Below are positions 26,144 to 35,712 of a stretch of 64,000 nt of DNA, piece after piece. The position numbers were made by a program, and so were the translations under genes. Numbering within the stretch: the first letter of the stretch is position 1; the number at the start of each line of letters is the position of its first letter. The notes below the pieces were generated by a model, which was given only the letters and a program-made list of their open reading frames with translations, was not told the DNA's origin and did not search any database. This DNA comes from Streptomyces minutiscleroticus (lineage in GTDB: Bacteria; Actinomycetota; Actinomycetes; Streptomycetales; Streptomycetaceae), in assembly GCF_014650875.1 (NCBI RefSeq), contig NZ_BMVU01000018.1, positions 62,001 to 126,000 of the forward strand, written 5' to 3'.

Positions 26144-28525
26144 TCACGCCCGGGCGGCCGACTCCTGCACCACCGTGGCGTGCAGGCGCCGCGTGTGGTC
26201 CACGTGGCGCTCGGCTCCGGTCAGCGCGACCCTGGCCGTCAGGCGCAAATCCGCGCTGGAGGCGGCCAGCCGCACCTCCAGCTCGCCCGGTTCGACGACG
26301 CGCCGGCCGTCGCGTCCGGTGAAGGAGGCGAGGTCGGCCGGGACCGTGACACGCAGGCGCCGGGCCTCGCCCGGCTCCAGTTCGACCCGGGCGTAGCCGA
26401 CGAGGCGTTGCACCGGCTGGACGACGGAGGCGACCGGGTCGTGCAGATAGACCTGGACGACCTCGGTGCCGGACCGCCCGCCCGTATTGCGGACGGTGAA
26501 GGCGAGGGTGAACTCGCCGTCGGTCGAAGCCTCCTGGACGTCCACGGCCAGGTCCGTCCAGTCGAACCGCGTGTAGGACAGGCCGTGGCCGAAGGCGAAC
26601 GCGGGGGTCGGGTCGACGCAGGACACCTTGTTGGCGTGAGCGAGCCGCGCTCCGAGGTACGTGGCCGGCTGGGAGCCCGGCCCGCGCGGCACGCTGACGG
26701 GGAGACGTCCGGAGGGGTTGGTACGGCCGCTGAGCACCCCGGCGATCGCGTGCGTGCCCTCCTCACCCGGGAAGAAGGACTGCACGATCGCGGCGGACTC
26801 CTCCACGGCGCGGCCGAGGGCGTACGGTCGTCCCGCGAGCAGCACGGTGACCACGGGTGTCTCCAGGTCGAGCAGGGTGTCGAGCAGTTGTTGCTGCGCG
26901 CCGGGCAGCGCAAGCGTCTCGACGTCGCAGCCCTCGCCGCTGGTGCCCCGCCCGAAGAGCCCGGCGCGGTCGCCGAGCACCACCAGGGCGACGTCGGCCT
27001 CGCATGCCACCCGGACGGCCTCGCGGATGCCGGAGGTATCCCCGTCGTCGATTCCGGTGCCGCGGGCGAGAACGATCTCTGCGTCGGGGAACTCGGCGGC
27101 GAGCGTGTCGCGCAGCGTGGGCAGTTCGATGCCGAGTGGGGTTCCGGGGTGGCGGACGCCGATGTGCTGGGGGAAGGAGTAGCAGCCCAGTACGGCAGTG
27201 GGCTCGTCGGCGTTGGGACCGAGCAGGGCGATGCGGCGTGGCCTGACGAGCGGCAGGGTGCCGTCGTTGCTCAGCAGCACGACCGCCTTCTCGGCGACCG
27301 TGCGGGCCAGTGCGCGGTTCTCCGGTCCGTCCAGGTCGACCCGGCCGCGCAGCGCGGCCGGGTCGTCGAGGTCCGCCCCGTCGAGCGCGGCCGGCACGGG
27401 GTTCCAGTCCGGGTCGAGCAGGCCGAGCAGCACCTTCTGGGTGAGTGTCCGGCGCAGGGCGCGATCGACCAGCGCCTCCGGAACGCGGCCGTCGGCGACG
27501 GCCTCGGTCAGGGGCACGCCGTACGTCTTGACATTGGGCAGTTCGACGTCGACGCCCGCGCGCAGCGCCGTGCCGGCGGCGTCGGCCCAGTCGTCCGCGA
27601 TGCCGTGCAGGGTCTTGAGGAAGGCGATGGCGAAGTAGTCGGCGACGACGGTGCCGTCGAAGCCCCATGTGTCGCGCAGCAGCCCGGTGAGCAGGTCCTC
27701 GTCGGCCGCGGAGGGCATGCCGTCGGTGTCGGTGTAGGCGTTCATCACCGACCGGGCACCGCCTTCGCGGATCGCCATCTCGAAGGGAGGCAGCAGGACG
27801 TCGGCGCGCTCACGCGGGCCCACCGAGGAGGGAGCGAGGTTACGGCCGGCGCGCGAGGCCGAGTAGCCGGCGAAGTGCTTGAGGGTGGCGACGATCCCGG
27901 CGGACTCCAGGCCCTGCACGTAGGCCGTCCCGATGGTGCCGACGAGGTACGGGTCCTCGCCGATGGTCTCCTCGACCCGGCCCCAGCGGGCGTCGCGCAC
28001 GACGTCCAGGACGGGCGCGAGTCCCTGGTGGACACCGACGGCACGCATGTCGCGGCCGATGGCGGCGGCCATGCGCCGCACCGTGTCCGGATCGAAGGTG
28101 GCGCCCCAGGACAGCGGAACGGGGTAGGCCGTCGCCCCCCAGGCGGCGAAGCCGGCCAGACACTCGTCATGGGCGAGAGCGGGGATGCCGAACCGGTTCG
28201 TGGCGGCGATCCGGGCCTGGGTGCGGGCCAGGGAGAGCGCCCCCAGGGCGGGGTCGACCGGGACCGTGCCGAAGGGCCGCGTCAGTTGGCCCAGTCCGGT
28301 GGGCAGGAGCGCGTCGAGATCGACGGCCTCCTCCATCTCGTGCTGATGGGGGGCGACTTCACCGCCCTGGTCGGAGGCGCCCACCCACACTCCGTACAGC
28401 TGGGCGGTCTTCTCCTGAAGGGTCATCGCGTCGATCAGCGCGTCGACCCTCTCGGTGACGGAAACGGTGGGGTCGTTCCAGGGGGCGGTTCCGGGGGTGT
28501 TCTCAACGGCCACGTCGGCGTTCAC
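26144..28525 (-). CDS. GH3 glycoside hydrolase (beta-glucosidase/beta-xylosidase type)
   Basis: 793 residues from a GTG with GGGAGGAAA directly before it. GH3 N-terminal TIM barrel with the KHFAGYSAS signature and VVADYFAI, whose Asp (about residue 297) is the nucleophile. Then the alpha/beta sandwich domain (AVVLLSNDGTLPL, IALLGPNAD, FFPGEEGTHA) and a C-terminal fibronectin-III-like domain (FTLAFTVRNTG). There is no signal peptide, so it acts inside the cell on oligosaccharides delivered by the ABC importer genes just upstream. The gene order (binding protein, two permeases, GH3) parallels xylobiose and cellobiose uptake operons. Confidence 0.92.
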   Translation of the reverse strand: MNADVAVENTPGTAPWNDPTVSVTERVDALIDAMTLQEKTAQLYGVWVGASDQGGEVAPHQHEMEEAVDLDALLPTGLGQLTRPFGTVPVDPALGALSLARTQARIAATNRFGIPALAHDECLAGFAAWGATAYPVPLSWGATFDPDTVRRMAAAIGRDMRAVGVHQGLAPVLDVVRDARWGRVEETIGEDPYLVGTIGTAYVQGLESAGIVATLKHFAGYSASRAGRNLAPSSVGPRERADVLLPPFEMAIREGGARSVMNAYTDTDGMPSAADEDLLTGLLRDTWGFDGTVVADYFAIAFLKTLHGIADDWADAAGTALRAGVDVELPNVKTYGVPLTEAVADGRVPEALVDRALRRTLTQKVLLGLLDPDWNPVPAALDGADLDDPAALRGRVDLDGPENRALARTVAEKAVVLLSNDGTLPLVRPRRIALLGPNADEPTAVLGCYSFPQHIGVRHPGTPLGIELPTLRDTLAAEFPDAEIVLARGTGIDDGDTSGIREAVRVACEADVALVVLGDRAGLFGRGTSGEGCDVETLALPGAQQQLLDTLLDLETPVVTVLLAGRPYALGRAVEESAAIVQSFFPGEEGTHAIAGVLSGRTNPSGRLPVSVPRGPGSQPATYLGARLAHANKVSCVDPTPAFAFGHGLSYTRFDWTDLAVDVQEASTDGEFTLAFTVRNTGGRSGTEVVQVYLHDPVASVVQPVQRLVGYARVELEPGEARRLRVTVPADLASFTGRDGRRVVEPGELEVRLAASSADLRLTARVALTGAERHVDHTRRLHATVVQESAARA

Positions 28526-28632
28526 TTTCCTCCCACGCCCAGCGGACCCTCGACCGGGGCGCGACGGGCGAACAGGTAGACGGCAGGACTCGAGGCGGGA
28601 CAGGTCGGCCACGGCGTCAACGTCAGCGCCGG

Positions 28633-29529
28633 TCAGCGGCTGAATCCGGCGGTCAGACCGCTCAGCAGTTGACGGCGGCCGAACGCGTACAGCACGAGGA
28701 CGGGCAGTGTGGTGAGGACGACGGCGGCGAGAACGGCGGGGACGTTGACCCCGTACTGGCCCTGGAAGGTCCACAGTGCGAGCGGCAGGGTCCGGCGGCC
28801 GGGACTCTGGGTGAGGACCAGCGGCAGCAGGAATCCGTTCCAGATGGTCAGCGCGTTGAAGATGGTCACGGTGAGGATGGCCGGCCGGGTGAGCGGTGCC
28901 GCCAGCCGCCACAGGGTCGTCCATTCGGTGGCGCCGTCGACCCGCATCGAGTCGAACAGCTCCTTGGGCACGTCGCGGATGAAGTTGGCGAGCACCAGCA
29001 CGGACAGCGGGATGGCGAAGGCGATCGCCGGGAGGATCAGCGCCGGCAGACTGTCGTACAGACGCAGTCTGATGATGATCAGGTAGACCGGGATCACCGT
29101 CGCCTGCAGGGGGATGGCCAGGCCCATGAGGAACAGCCCGTTCATGGCGCGAAGGACCCGCATGCGCCAGCCGCGGACGATCGCGTAGGCCGCCATGAAG
29201 GAGAACAGGACCGCCGGCACCACGGCGCCGGCGGTGACCACGACGCTGTTCACGAAATAGCGGAGGAAATCGGACTCGACGACCAGCCGGTAGTTCTCCA
29301 GTGTCGGGTCGCCCGAAGGCACCAGCGGGTTGCTCGCGTAGTAGCGGCTCTGGGCCTTGAAGCTGGTGATGAGGGTCCAGTACAGGGGCACGGCGACGAC
29401 GACGAACCAGAGCCATCCGGCCACGCCGCCGGCCCAGTTGCGCCGGCGGGCCGCCTGACGGGAGTGGCGTTGCCGCTCGCGGAGGGTGCCCTTCTGCGGT
29501 CGTCGCGTCTCGGTCGGCGTGATGGTCAC
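28633..29529 (-). CDS. Sugar ABC transporter permease (second subunit, MalG type)
   Basis: 298 residues, GTG start one base after the stop of the first permease. Six hydrophobic segments (e.g. WLWFVVVAVPLYWTLITSF, LIIIRLRLYDSLPALILPA) and the EAA loop KELFDSMRVDGATEWTTLWR, which docks to the shared ATPase (usually MsiK, not encoded here). Together with the next two genes it forms a carbohydrate uptake ABC importer of the CUT1 class. Confidence 0.92.
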   Translation of the reverse strand: MTITPTETRRPQKGTLRERQRHSRQAARRRNWAGGVAGWLWFVVVAVPLYWTLITSFKAQSRYYASNPLVPSGDPTLENYRLVVESDFLRYFVNSVVVTAGAVVPAVLFSFMAAYAIVRGWRMRVLRAMNGLFLMGLAIPLQATVIPVYLIIIRLRLYDSLPALILPAIAFAIPLSVLVLANFIRDVPKELFDSMRVDGATEWTTLWRLAAPLTRPAILTVTIFNALTIWNGFLLPLVLTQSPGRRTLPLALWTFQGQYGVNVPAVLAAVVLTTLPVLVLYAFGRRQLLSGLTAGFSR

Positions 29530-29530
29530 G

Positions 29531-30433
29531 TCAGGCCCCCTCGAGTTGGCTCGCGCCGGCGTCCCGGCCTCCGAGACGGCGCAGCAGCAGGGCGAGGGCC
29601 AGACCCACCAGGACGAGGATGACCGCCATGGCGCTGGCCGGTCCCATCAGGCTGGCCTGGAATCCCCGTTTGTACATGTCCAGTGCGAGGACCCGGGTGG
29701 CGTCGCCGGGTCCGCCCTCGGTCAGGATGAAGATGAGGTCGAAGAAGGTCAGCGACCCGACCACCATCAGGGTGGACGAGGTGATGATGGTGTATCTCAG
29801 CTGAGGCAGCGTGATGCTGAAGAACTGCCGGATCCGTCCGGCTCCGTCCAGCTGCGCCGCCTCGTACAGGGACTTCGGAATCTGCTGGACCCCACCCTGG
29901 TAGATCAGGGAGTGGAACGGCACGAACTGCCAGGAGACGACGAAGACGACGACCCCGAACGCGAGCCCGGGCCGCCCCAGCCAGTCCTGGCTGAGCACCT
30001 GGATCTTCAGCCCGGCGCCGAGCCCGAAGTTGGGGTCCAGCAGGGCCTTGTACGCGATGGCGATCGCCGCGGAGCTGAGCGTCACCGGGACGAAGTACAC
30101 CACGCTCAGCACCGCACGGTAGCGCTGGCGGCCTGCCAGGAACGTGCCGATCAGGATGCTCAGCGGCGTCTGGACGGCCCAGGACACGGCCATCACCAGG
30201 AACGTCACCCAGAGGGCGTGCGGCAGCCCCGGGTCGGTGAGCACCGCACGCCAGCTGGTCAGCCCCGACGGCTGGATGGCGCCGATCCCGTCCCACGTGG
30301 TGAAGCTCAGCGCGAAGACACCGACGAGCGGAATCACGGCGAAGCCGACGAAGACCACCAGCGCCGGTGTCGCCAGCCACGGCAGGATGCTGCGTGGTTC
30401 GCGACGCGGCGGACGGCCGGTGAGCGCGCTCAT
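29531..30433 (-). CDS. Sugar ABC transporter permease (first subunit, MalF type)
   Basis: 300 residues; its ATG overlaps the stop of the binding-protein gene (ATGA). Six membrane spans (LATPALVVFVGFAVIPLVGV, VVFVVSWQFVPFHSLIY and others). The EAA loop is KSLYEAAQLDGAGRIRQF. CUT1-family partner of the MalG-like permease downstream. Confidence 0.92.
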   Translation of the reverse strand: MSALTGRPPRREPRSILPWLATPALVVFVGFAVIPLVGVFALSFTTWDGIGAIQPSGLTSWRAVLTDPGLPHALWVTFLVMAVSWAVQTPLSILIGTFLAGRQRYRAVLSVVYFVPVTLSSAAIAIAYKALLDPNFGLGAGLKIQVLSQDWLGRPGLAFGVVVFVVSWQFVPFHSLIYQGGVQQIPKSLYEAAQLDGAGRIRQFFSITLPQLRYTIITSSTLMVVGSLTFFDLIFILTEGGPGDATRVLALDMYKRGFQASLMGPASAMAVILVLVGLALALLLRRLGGRDAGASQLEGA

Positions 30434-31740
30434 TTGCCCGTGACCGCGTTGAGGTTGCGGGCGAACTGCTCCGGTGAGACGGACAGCTGGAACAACTTGA
30501 CGATGTTGTCCAGCAGGGTCTCGGCGGCCGTCGGGCTGAGCGCCTGGTCCCAGGACTGGGTGAACACCTCGGCCTTGCTGGCGAGGTCGTAGGTGAACCG
30601 CAGGAAGTCCGCGCTCTCGGAGGCGGCCAGCAGCTTCTCCGTACCCAGCCGGATCGGGACCGACCCGTTGCCGATCCACTTCTTCACCTCGTCGTCCTGG
30701 AGGACGCCTGTGGCGAAGAAGTCCTTGGCGACCTTCTTCTGCTCGGCACTGGCCTTCGAGGAGATGGAGAGGTACTGGGCGGGGTTGCCGACGGCGCCGC
30801 TCGGATCGCCCTTGCCGCCCTCCACGGGTGGGAAGTTCATGAAGCCCAGCGCGCCGCTGGGGACGAAGTCCCCGCCGTCGGTCTTCTGGATGCCGTACGA
30901 CCAGGCCCCCTGCAGCATCATCGCGGCCCGTCCGGTGTACAGGAGCGCCTGGTCGGCGTTGGAGTCCGCGGTGATCGAGGAGAAGCCCTTGACGAACCCG
31001 CCGGCTTCGACCAGCTCCTGCACCTTGGTCAGCGCGGTGATGGCGTCCGGGTGGGACCAGGCGTTCTTCTCGCCCTCGACGATGGCCTGGAACAGCTCGG
31101 GACCGCCGATGCGGTCGAACAGGAACTCCAGCCACATCATGTTCGTCCACCGGGACTGGCCACCGAGGGAGAACGGTGCTATGCCCTTGGCGTTGAACCG
31201 GGGCACCAGCGCCATGATGTCCTCCCAGGACTGCGGTGGTTCCACACCGACCTGGTCGAAGACCTTTCTGTTGTAGTAGAGGATGATCGGCTGCACGGTC
31301 TCGCACGGCATCGCGTAGATCTTGCCGTCGACGGTCGCCGCGCCGAACGAGGACGGGAACAGCCGCTTCCTGACCTCGGAGTGCTCGTCGAACCACGAGG
31401 TGAGGTCCTCGACCTGGCCCGCTTCCGCATAGGTGCGCAGCGTCCCGCCGCCCCAGCCCCAGATGATGGTGGGCGCCTGCCCCGCACCGATGGCGGTCTT
31501 GATCTTCGTCTTGTACGCGTCGTTCTGGAAGGTGGTGTCCGCGATCCGCTCGTCCGGGCGGGCCTTGTTGAACGCGTCCACAGCTCCGGCTCTGACACCT
31601 TCCTGCGGCTGGCCGTTCAGGTACCAGTACGTGGCCCCGTTGCCGCTCTTGCCGGGGCCGGACGAGCCGCAGGCCGCCAGTGCCGCGGAGACCGGCACGC
31701 CGGCGGCCAGGCCGAGGAGGGTACGTCGGGAGAGCGCCAT
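30430..31740 (-). CDS. Sugar-binding lipoprotein of the ABC importer
   Basis: 436 residues; AAAGAGA-type ribosome site (GGAGAAAAGAC) before the ATG. Signal peptide with RR start and lipobox ALAAC (MALSRRTLLGLAAG ...). Then a family 1 solute-binding fold: TYWYLNGQPQEGVRAGAVDA, APTIIWGWGGGTLRTYAEAG, MPCETVQPIILYYNRKVFDQ. As the first gene of the four-gene leftward operon it determines uptake specificity, probably a di- or oligosaccharide. Confidence 0.92.
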   Translation of the reverse strand: MALSRRTLLGLAAGVPVSAALAACGSSGPGKSGNGATYWYLNGQPQEGVRAGAVDAFNKARPDERIADTTFQNDAYKTKIKTAIGAGQAPTIIWGWGGGTLRTYAEAGQVEDLTSWFDEHSEVRKRLFPSSFGAATVDGKIYAMPCETVQPIILYYNRKVFDQVGVEPPQSWEDIMALVPRFNAKGIAPFSLGGQSRWTNMMWLEFLFDRIGGPELFQAIVEGEKNAWSHPDAITALTKVQELVEAGGFVKGFSSITADSNADQALLYTGRAAMMLQGAWSYGIQKTDGGDFVPSGALGFMNFPPVEGGKGDPSGAVGNPAQYLSISSKASAEQKKVAKDFFATGVLQDDEVKKWIGNGSVPIRLGTEKLLAASESADFLRFTYDLASKAEVFTQSWDQALSPTAAETLLDNIVKLFQLSVSPEQFARNLNAVTGK

Positions 31741-31786
31741 GTCTTTTCTCCGCACTCGAGAGCCATCTGCTTCTCGTGAGTCAGGG

Positions 31787-31956
31787 TGAAAGGTTTTCGG
31801 AATAGCGTTCTTCGAGCTCCGTCCGTGCAAGCTAGATTTCGACCTGACACCCTGTCAAGGTACGTGCAGACACGTTGTAGGTCTGCAGCTAGCTGCATAG
31901 TCTTGAGCTGCGACGGCTCTTAAAGACCCCACCGAGGGCCGAAATGTTTTCGAAAG
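31787..31956. promoter_or_regulatory. Paired operator-like sites upstream of the sugar operon
   Basis: TGAAAGGTTTTCGGAA (31787-31802) and CGAAATGTTTTCGAAAG (31940-31956) share the pattern YGAAAnGTTTTCG, an inverted repeat of CGAAA/TTTCG type expected for a LacI-family regulator. They flank the likely promoter of the leftward binding-protein gene. Known xylobiose regulators of Streptomyces bind CGAA-n-TTCG-like sites. From 31957 to 32501 nothing else was recognised. Confidence 0.6.
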
Positions 31957-32501
31957 GGTTCGACTGAAGGTGGAAACCCATGTGCTGACCGCGACTGACA
32001 CACTGTCGGTTCAGGTCATGCCACGCCGACAAGGCCCGGCACCGCCCATGCCGGACCGGGGCGTTGTTCTCCTGACCGGGATGGCGGTGGCGGACGAGGC
32101 CGCGCGCTCCGGCCGCCGCCGGCCCGGTCCGGGCGTTCATGCCCGGCCACAGGGCGCGGCAGCGATCGTCCCGACCGGCCGAAGCCTGCCCCACCGGACT
32201 GCGGGTGCGGATCCCTTACCGTCCGGGCGCTCGGGCAGGGCGGCCCGGCAGCCGGTCCGCTGCGCACGGGTACGGCTGGAGCCGGACGCAAGCCCACGCA
32301 CACGGGGCGGCGCGCATGCCGCTCGGACCGCGTTCGCCGGACGGATCGCGCAGATCGTCGGACGTGCCGAGGTCGAAAGGACCGTCGGCCCTCCGCGGAC
32401 GGGCTCGGTACCGGGTTGCCGTAAGGTTGACCGGTTCCACCTGCGTTGCCGGCCCGACCGGCGGCTCACCGCACCGGTGGACGTACAGCTGGGAGGAACC
32501 G

Positions 32502-33527
32502 ATGCGAGCGAACGCCAGGCGCACCACTTTGTCGGACATCGCCCAAGCGGCCGGGGTCTCCGTGGCGACCGTGTCCAAAGTGGTCAACGGTCGCGGTGAC
32601 GTGGCGCCGCAGACCCGTGCCCGGGTGCAGGAGCTCCTGCATCAGCACCACTATCTCGCGCCCGTGTTCCGCCACACCGAGGCCGTCGTCAGCCCGACCA
32701 TCGAGGTGCAGTTCGCGGACGGCCTCAAGTCGTACGTGGCCGAGACGCTGGAAGGCATCATCGACTCCGCCGCCGAATCGGGGGCCTCGGTGGTGATCAG
32801 CAAGGCGTCCCGTGCCCCGCACTGGGCCCGGGACCTGGTCTCGGCCGGGCGCCGTGCCGTCATCGCGGTCACCAGCGTGTACACCACAGCGCACCTGAAG
32901 GAACTGGCCCGGTCCGGGCTGCCGTTGGTCGTGCTGGACCCACTGCACCTGCCGGACAGCCGGATCTACAGCGTCGGGGCGACCAACTTCGCCGGCGGCC
33001 TGGCCGCGACCCGGCACCTGCTCTCCCTGGGCCACCGCCGCGTCGCCTATCTCGGCGGACCGGCCACGGCCGTATGCAACCAGGCACGCATGCACGGCTA
33101 CCGCGCCGCCATGGAGGCGGAAGGAGCACAGGTACCCGACGCCTATGTCCGGCCCGGAGAATTCACGTACGAGACCGGGTTGCTCGGCGCCGCGGCGCTG
33201 CTGGACCTGCGGGAGCCACCGACGGCGGTCTTCGCAGGCAACGACGAGATCGCCGTCGGTGTCATCGAGACCGCCCGCGCCCGAGGTCTGCGCGTCCCCG
33301 AAGACATGAGCGTGGTCGGCTTCGACGACACAAGCCTCGCCCGGATGGCCTCACCGCCACTCACCACCGTGCGCCAGCCACTGCGGGAGATGGGCGGCGC
33401 CGCCCTGCGCACCGCCCTCCGGCTGGCCAACGGCGAGAAGGTCGAGTCCCACCACATCGAACTCGCCACCGAACTCGTAGTGCGCGCCTCGACGGCACCG
33501 CCTCGCGAAGCGACTCCGGCGCCTTAG
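32502..33527 (+). CDS. LacI-family transcriptional regulator
   Basis: 341 residues from the ATG with GGGAGG seven bases upstream. N-terminal HTH and hinge: TLSDIAQAAGVSVATVSKVV, then DVAPQTRARVQELL. The periplasmic-binding-like sensor domain reads up to a typical C-terminus (MSVVGFDDTSLARMASPPLT, TTVRQPLREMG). It diverges from the sugar ABC/GH3 operon and most likely represses it through the paired CGAAA/TTTCG-type sites, with a sugar as inducer. Confidence 0.92.
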   Translation: MRANARRTTLSDIAQAAGVSVATVSKVVNGRGDVAPQTRARVQELLHQHHYLAPVFRHTEAVVSPTIEVQFADGLKSYVAETLEGIIDSAAESGASVVISKASRAPHWARDLVSAGRRAVIAVTSVYTTAHLKELARSGLPLVVLDPLHLPDSRIYSVGATNFAGGLAATRHLLSLGHRRVAYLGGPATAVCNQARMHGYRAAMEAEGAQVPDAYVRPGEFTYETGLLGAAALLDLREPPTAVFAGNDEIAVGVIETARARGLRVPEDMSVVGFDDTSLARMASPPLTTVRQPLREMGGAALRTALRLANGEKVESHHIELATELVVRASTAPPREATPAP

Positions 33528-33852
33528 CACTCCAGCCGCACTTCGATATCCGGCCTGGTCAGCGGCCTGCCGGTGCGGAGTGTAGCGGGGTGTCGGGTGC
33601 TCGGGAGGGGCTGTGCCATCGTGTTCCGGCGCAGGGGAAGCCGCGTCGTTCGTAGCGGCTCTGGCGGGCGCGAGCCTGGTGGCGGCGTCTCCATCGGAAC
33701 CGGTTCAGGGCGTGGATGTGAGGTGTGAGTGTGGGGTGGTGCGGGGGGCGGTGCCATCAGACGGCGGATTTCGGCCGGTGTGGGGTCCACGAAGTCGGGT
33801 GCGTCGTCCTCGCTGCCCCGGCCAACGGTGACCCCACCCTGCGGTGTCCCGG
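33528..33852. other. Intergenic, nothing recognised
   Basis: About 325 bases between the convergent LacI and VOC genes. No supported gene. Confidence 0.45.
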
Positions 33853-34230
33853 TCAGTCCCGGACGAGACAGAACGGGTGCCCCGCGGGATCCGCGAAGAT
33901 GCGCCAACTCCGCTTTCCGTCACCCATATCGAGCAGTGTGGCGCCCCGTTCAAGAACCTCTTCCTGGGCTTGGTCCAGGTCCTTGACTCCCAGGTCCATG
34001 TGGAACTGCTGAGGCCGAGCGGGATCCGGCCACCGCGGCGGCCGATGATCTTCCACCCGCTGGAAGGCCAGCACGAGCCCACTGTCGGTGTGGAGCGTTG
34101 CCCAGCCGTCGCCGAGCGACCACCGCGGATCCGGCTGGTTCACCACACCGCCGAGAAGCGACTGGTAGAACCGGGACAGCTCAAAGACATCCGTACAGTC
34201 CAGCACCACGCACTGCAGCTTGGCGATCAC
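33853..34230 (-). CDS. VOC family protein
   Basis: 125 residues from a GTG at 34230 (an earlier start to 34281 is possible; no clear ribosome-binding site for either). VOC pattern: AKLQCVVLDCTDVFELSRFY, then LVLAFQRVEDH, then QFHMDLGVKDLDQA and RIFADPAGHPFCLVRD. The His of FHMDL and Glu/His positions fit a metal- or ligand-binding glyoxalase-like fold. Function unknown. Confidence 0.8.
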   Translation of the reverse strand: MIAKLQCVVLDCTDVFELSRFYQSLLGGVVNQPDPRWSLGDGWATLHTDSGLVLAFQRVEDHRPPRWPDPARPQQFHMDLGVKDLDQAQEEVLERGATLLDMGDGKRSWRIFADPAGHPFCLVRD

Positions 34231-34365
34231 GAGGGCATCGTAGAGCAGCACCGCCCACCGGGCTATGACGAGCGGGATCACGATCTACAGCTGGATTGTG
34301 CTGCTTCTCGGATCGTGTTCGGAGCCAGTGGGAGCGTCGACCAAGCCGAGCCGCCCGCCGCCGCG

Positions 34366-35412
34366 ACGGCTCGCCCGTCGGCCGGGTGGCCGCCGGCATC
34401 GCCCCGCCGCCCAACCTGACCACCGAACCGGTCTGGCGCGCGGCCGAACCGGTCAAGATCGCCGACCGCTTCCGCCCCGTCTCCGTCACCCAGCCCCGGC
34501 CGGGCGTGCGGGTCTTCGACTTCGGCCAGAACTTCGCCGGCCGGCCCCAGCCGACCCTGGACGGCAAGGTCCCCGCCGGCACCACCGTCAAGCTGCTCCC
34601 GGCGGAGTCCCTCAACGCGGACGGTACCGTCAACCAGGCCTTCATCATGGGCGGCGGCAGCCGCGGCACCGACATCTTCGCCTCCTACACCACCCACGGC
34701 TCCGCCGAAGGCGAGACCTGGCACCCCGAACTGAACTACTTCGGCATGCAGTGGGTGCAGGTGACCGGCCTGCCCGCGGGATACCAGCCCACCCCCAAGA
34801 CCGTCACCGGACTGCAGTTGCACGCGGACACCCCCGCCGCCGGCCGCATGAAGACCTCCAACGACCGCATCAACCGCATCCACCAAATGTCGCGGTACCC
34901 GATCGTGATCACCACGATGTCCGCGTTCACGGACTGTCCCGGCCGTGAGAAGCTCGCCTACCCCGCGGACTACCTGCAGCCCTTCGACTTCCTGCACCGC
35001 CACTTCGGCTGCGCCGCCTACCTGCGCACCATCGAGCGCCACCTGACGGAGGGCCAGTCCGAGGCCGGCGACGACATCGGCAACGTCGCCCTGAAGGCGC
35101 CCGTGTACGACTGGGGATGCACCGGCCGGTTCAGAGACGGGATCAACTGGGGCAACGGCGTCATCCTCACCCCGTGGTTCCTCTACAAGGTCTACGGCGA
35201 CACCCACACCATGGCCCACTACTACCCGCGGATGCAGGCGTTCTTGAACTACATCCGGACCGGGAAGGCCGGCACCGGAGCCGACGCCCACATCATGGAC
35301 GCGGCCCCGGCCGACTGGATCGGCGCCGAACTGGGCCGCTACACCAGCCGATCCACAAGGTCCCCTCCGGGACCTACACCTTCACCGGGCGCGGTGTGCA
35401 CGCAGCGGGATG
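34366..35412 (+). pseudogene. GH78 alpha-L-rhamnosidase, internal fragment
   Basis: Similarity begins abruptly at VWRAAEPVKIADRFRPVSV and continues with GVRVFDFGQNFAG, TWHPELNYFGMQWVQVTGL and the catalytic barrel start FTDCPGREKLAYPAD. It stops near WIGAELGRYT. A short C-terminal-like piece (HKVPSGTYTFTG) then appears in another frame at 35355. A bacterial rhamnosidase is about 900-1000 residues long; here both the N-terminal domains and most of the barrel and C-terminal domain are gone. It is a remnant next to an active sugar operon. Confidence 0.75.
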
Positions 35413-35712
35413 AAGCCCTTCCATGACAACGCGCCCGCAGGGAGCCCCGGCCCCTGCGGGCGCGCCGCCCGCGCTGCACGAAGGACGGATCATCGGCCGC
35501 AGGCACACGCGGCCGGGACAGCCCTGGAGCCTGATGGGGCATCCTGCGTCCGGCTGCCGTCCCGCGGGTCGCGCCGACCACGTGCCACGGCGGCGAACGG
35601 TGCCCATACGGGGACGGCCACGGTTGTACCCGTGCCGACCGTCCTGCCAAAGTTGATAACTGACATCAAATACACGTCATGAACAGCAGGTAAAGGGATG
35701 GAGGAGCGGCAC
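35413..35712. other. Upstream region of the PAS-ANTAR gene
   Basis: No gene. The stretch GTTGATAACTGACATCAAATAC (35653-35674) is AT-rich against the background and is a candidate promoter. Confidence 0.4.

Noticed and set aside
24725-28579. 1284-residue open frame antisense to the GH3 gene
   Set aside because: It is a GC-skew shadow: low-complexity Gly/Arg/Val sequence, no domain, and the reverse strand carries a clear GH3 enzyme. Only its first part overlaps the genuine kinase remnant.
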